From Pseudomonadota bacterium (lineage in GTDB: Bacteria; Pseudomonadota; Gammaproteobacteria; Burkholderiales; Burkholderiaceae_C), in NCBI GenBank assembly GCA_023460715.1, contig JAEWPH010000257.1, positions 1 to 18,713 on the forward strand: 18,713 nt of DNA. Direction: 5' to 3'. The first letter of the stretch is position 1; the number at the start of each line of letters is the position of its first letter. Of the stretch, positions 16,919-18,713 are shown in pieces. The notes under the pieces are model-generated. The model was not told the origin of the DNA. It was given only the letters and a program-made list of their open reading frames with translations, and did not search any database. A program made the translations under genes and the position numbers.

Positions 16919-17913
16919 GCCAAAAATACTCCCAAATCGATGTGCGTGCGCTGGGCAAGGTGGCCGTGCTCATGGGCGGCTCGTCCGCCGAGCGCGAGGT
17001 GTCGCTGATGTCCGGTGGCGGGGTGCTGCAGGCGCTGCGCGCGCGCGGCGTGGACGCCCATGCGTTCGATCCCTCGCAGGCCGACCTGTCCGAACTCAAG
17101 AGCCACGGCTACAACCGCTGCTTCATCGCGCTGCACGGCCGCCATGGCGAAGACGGCACGGTGCAGGGCGCGCTGGAACTGCTGGGCATTCCCTATACGG
17201 GGCCTGGCGTGATGGCGTCCAGCATCGCCATGGACAAGATCATGACCAAGCGCATCTGGCGCTTCGAGGGCCTGCCCACGCCGGACTGGCGCCTGGTATC
17301 GAGCGCGGCCGAGACGGCGCAGGCGCTGCAGGCCCTGGGCTCGCCGATGATCGTCAAGCCCTCGCGCGAAGGCTCGACCATCGGCCTGACCAAGGTCACC
17401 TCGCCGGGCCAGTGCGAGCAGGCCTACCGCCTCGCGTCGCGCTACGACCCCGAAGTGCTGTGCGAGCAGTTCATCGAGGGCGAAGAAACCACCTGCCCGG
17501 TCCTGGGCCAGGGGGCGGACGCCCGCGCGCTGCCGGTGATCCGCATCGTGGCGCCCGAAGGCAACTACGACTACCAGAACAAGTACTTCACCGACGTCAC
17601 GCAGTACCACTGCCCGAGCGGCCTGCCCGAGCATGAAGAGCGTGAGATCCAGCGCATCGTGGTCGAGGCCTTCCGCTCGCTGCAGTGCCGCGGCTGGGCG
17701 CGCGCGGACATCATGATCCGCGCCAGCGACCGCAAGCCCTTCCTGCTGGAAATCAACACCTCGCCGGGCATGACCGGCCATTCGCTGGTGCCCATGTCGG
17801 CCCGCGCCTCGGGCGTGAGCTACGAGGAGCTGTGCCTGCGCATCCTGGCCAGCGCCTCGCTCGACAGCCAGCAGGGCCAAGCCCCCACGACCGGAGCCAC
17901 GGAGGACGCATGA
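16915..17913 (+). CDS. ddlB: D-alanine:D-alanine ligase Ddl
   Basis: ATP-grasp enzyme making D-Ala-D-Ala for MurF, 332 residues. It starts at GTG 16915, overlapping the murC stop. Motifs: [20 protein letters not shown], the [20 protein letters not shown] loop, [42 protein letters not shown] and [20 protein letters not shown]. The last includes E279 and N281, which bind Mg-ATP in the family. The segment [10 protein letters not shown] corresponds to the omega-loop region; the tyrosine there is the type that favours D-Ala-D-Ala over D-Ala-D-lactate, so ordinary vancomycin-sensitive precursors are expected. It overlaps ftsQ by ATGA. The symbol ddlB follows the E. coli name for the dcw copy. Confidence 0.97.
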   Translation: MSQKYSQIDVRALGKVAVLMGGSSAEREVSLMSGGGVLQALRARGVDAHAFDPSQADLSELKSHGYNRCFIALHGRHGEDGTVQGALELLGIPYTGPGVMASSIAMDKIMTKRIWRFEGLPTPDWRLVSSAAETAQALQALGSPMIVKPSREGSTIGLTKVTSPGQCEQAYRLASRYDPEVLCEQFIEGEETTCPVLGQGADARALPVIRIVAPEGNYDYQNKYFTDVTQYHCPSGLPEHEEREIQRIVVEAFRSLQCRGWARADIMIRASDRKPFLLEINTSPGMTGHSLVPMSARASGVSYEELCLRILASASLDSQQGQAPTTGATEDA

Positions 17914-18713
17914 CCCCGACGCTGCCCGCACCCTTCGACGTCAAGCTCATGAACTGGACCGCCACGGCCCTGTTCCTGGGCTGCGCCGTCTTCGTGCTGG
18001 TGGCCGGCGGACAGTGGGCCCTGCACCATCCGGCGTTCGCGATCGGGCGCATCGTGGTCCAGGGCGAACTCGTGCACAACAACGCCGTCACGCTGCGCGC
18101 CAATGTCGGCCCGCACTTGGTGGGCAATTTCTTCACCGTGGACCTGCGCGCCGCACGCGAGGCCTTCGAACAGGTGCCCTGGGTCCGGCGTGCGCTGGTG
18201 CGCCGCGAGTTCCCCAACAGCCTGCGCGTGGATCTGCAGGAGCACGACGCGGCCGCCTTCTGGGGTGCCGAGGGCGGCTCCACCCTGGTCAACAGCCAGG
18301 GCGAGGTGTTCGAGGCCAACGGGGACGATGTGGAGCAGGACGATCTGCCGCGCCTGCAGGGGCCGGACGGCCACTCCCTGGAAGTGCTGCAGATGTACCA
18401 CCGCCTCGCGCCGGCGCTGCAGCCGCTGGGCTCGGGCATCGATGCGCTGGAGCTTACCGGGCGCGGCGGCTGGCGCGCCACGCTGGACAGCGGCGCCGTG
18501 GTGGAACTGGGCGGGGGCAGCCCCGCCGACGTGCTGCAGCGGGCGCAGCGCTTCGTGCGCACCGTGCCGCGCGTGGCACAGCAACAAGGCCGGCGCGTGG
18601 ACGCGCTGGAGTCCGCCGACCTGCGGCATGCCGACGGCTATGCGCTGCGGCTGCGGGGGGTGACCACGGTCACGGCGGAGGCGGCCAAGGCCGCGGCGGC
18701 ACGGGCCCAGGCG
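17910..18713 (+). CDS. ftsQ: Cell division protein FtsQ, 3' end cut by window
   Basis: 268 codons are open to the right edge with no stop. FtsQ is a bitopic divisome protein that binds FtsL and FtsB. Seen here: a short cytoplasmic tail, one membrane segment at about residues 16-36 ([20 protein letters not shown]), then a POTRA-like domain (about 43-118: [40 protein letters not shown]). A beta-domain follows ([48 protein letters not shown]). Judged by usual length, nearly the whole gene is present. The ATG at 17910 overlaps the ddlB stop. ftsA and ftsZ are expected just outside the window. Confidence 0.95.
   Translation, partial: MTPTLPAPFDVKLMNWTATALFLGCAVFVLVAGGQWALHHPAFAIGRIVVQGELVHNNAVTLRANVGPHLVGNFFTVDLRAAREAFEQVPWVRRALVRREFPNSLRVDLQEHDAAAFWGAEGGSTLVNSQGEVFEANGDDVEQDDLPRLQGPDGHSLEVLQMYHRLAPALQPLGSGIDALELTGRGGWRATLDSGAVVELGGGSPADVLQRAQRFVRTVPRVAQQQGRRVDALESADLRHADGYALRLRGVTTVTAEAAKAAAARAQA

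Noticed and set aside
1..18713. tRNA, rRNA, CRISPR array, insertion sequence, prophage or defence genes
   Set aside because: None seen. Gaps between genes are under 300 bp, and all long plus-strand frames are housekeeping genes in standard dcw order.

Overview
The window is one uninterrupted, plus-strand block of housekeeping genes from a GC-rich Gram-negative bacterium. Protein signatures (an HslV beginning MEQYHG, GTG-started MraZ and RsmH, an enlarged MurD core) and the gene order point to a beta-proteobacterium of the order Burkholderiales, most likely a Comamonadaceae member close to Acidovorax. This placement comes from remembered family features, not from a search.

Layout. Positions 1-1360 hold the 3' part of a protein with a low-complexity N-terminal region, a helical repeat-like region and two STAS-like segments. 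Next come hslV (1411-1959) and hslU (2056-3387), the peptidase and unfoldase of the HslUV protease. The space between them carries an imperfect hairpin element. The 257-bp gap 3388-3644 holds a GC-rich hairpin after hslU, a locally AT-rich stretch, a likely extended -10 promoter and four AGTG repeats at exact 10-bp spacing. These repeats are the probable operator for MraZ. From 3645 to the window end runs the division and cell wall (dcw) cluster: mraZ, rsmH (mraW), ftsL, ftsI, murE, murF, mraY, murD, ftsW, murG, murC, ddlB and ftsQ. The last gene is cut by the window end. ftsA and ftsZ would be expected next.

How the genes work together. MurC, MurD, MurE and MurF build the UDP-MurNAc-pentapeptide, with D-Ala-D-Ala supplied by Ddl. 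MraY and MurG make lipid I and lipid II. FtsW and FtsI polymerise and cross-link septal peptidoglycan, and FtsL and FtsQ belong to the divisome complex that activates them. MraZ is the cluster's transcriptional regulator and RsmH methylates 16S rRNA. From rsmH to ftsQ every gene overlaps the next, by 4 bp (ATGA or GTGA) at ten junctions and by 10 bp at murF/mraY. This implies one long, translationally coupled transcript.

Unusual points. MurD carries an acidic, Ala/Pro-rich N-terminal extension of about 150 residues. A dispersed element of roughly 40 bp, with a conserved AGCTGCT-GCGC core, occurs between hslV and hslU and appears to recur inside murD, murE, murC and perhaps murG, always without breaking the reading frame. 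I found no sign of a new defence system, mobile element, CRISPR array, tRNA or rRNA. Apart from the points above this is an ordinary core-genome region.
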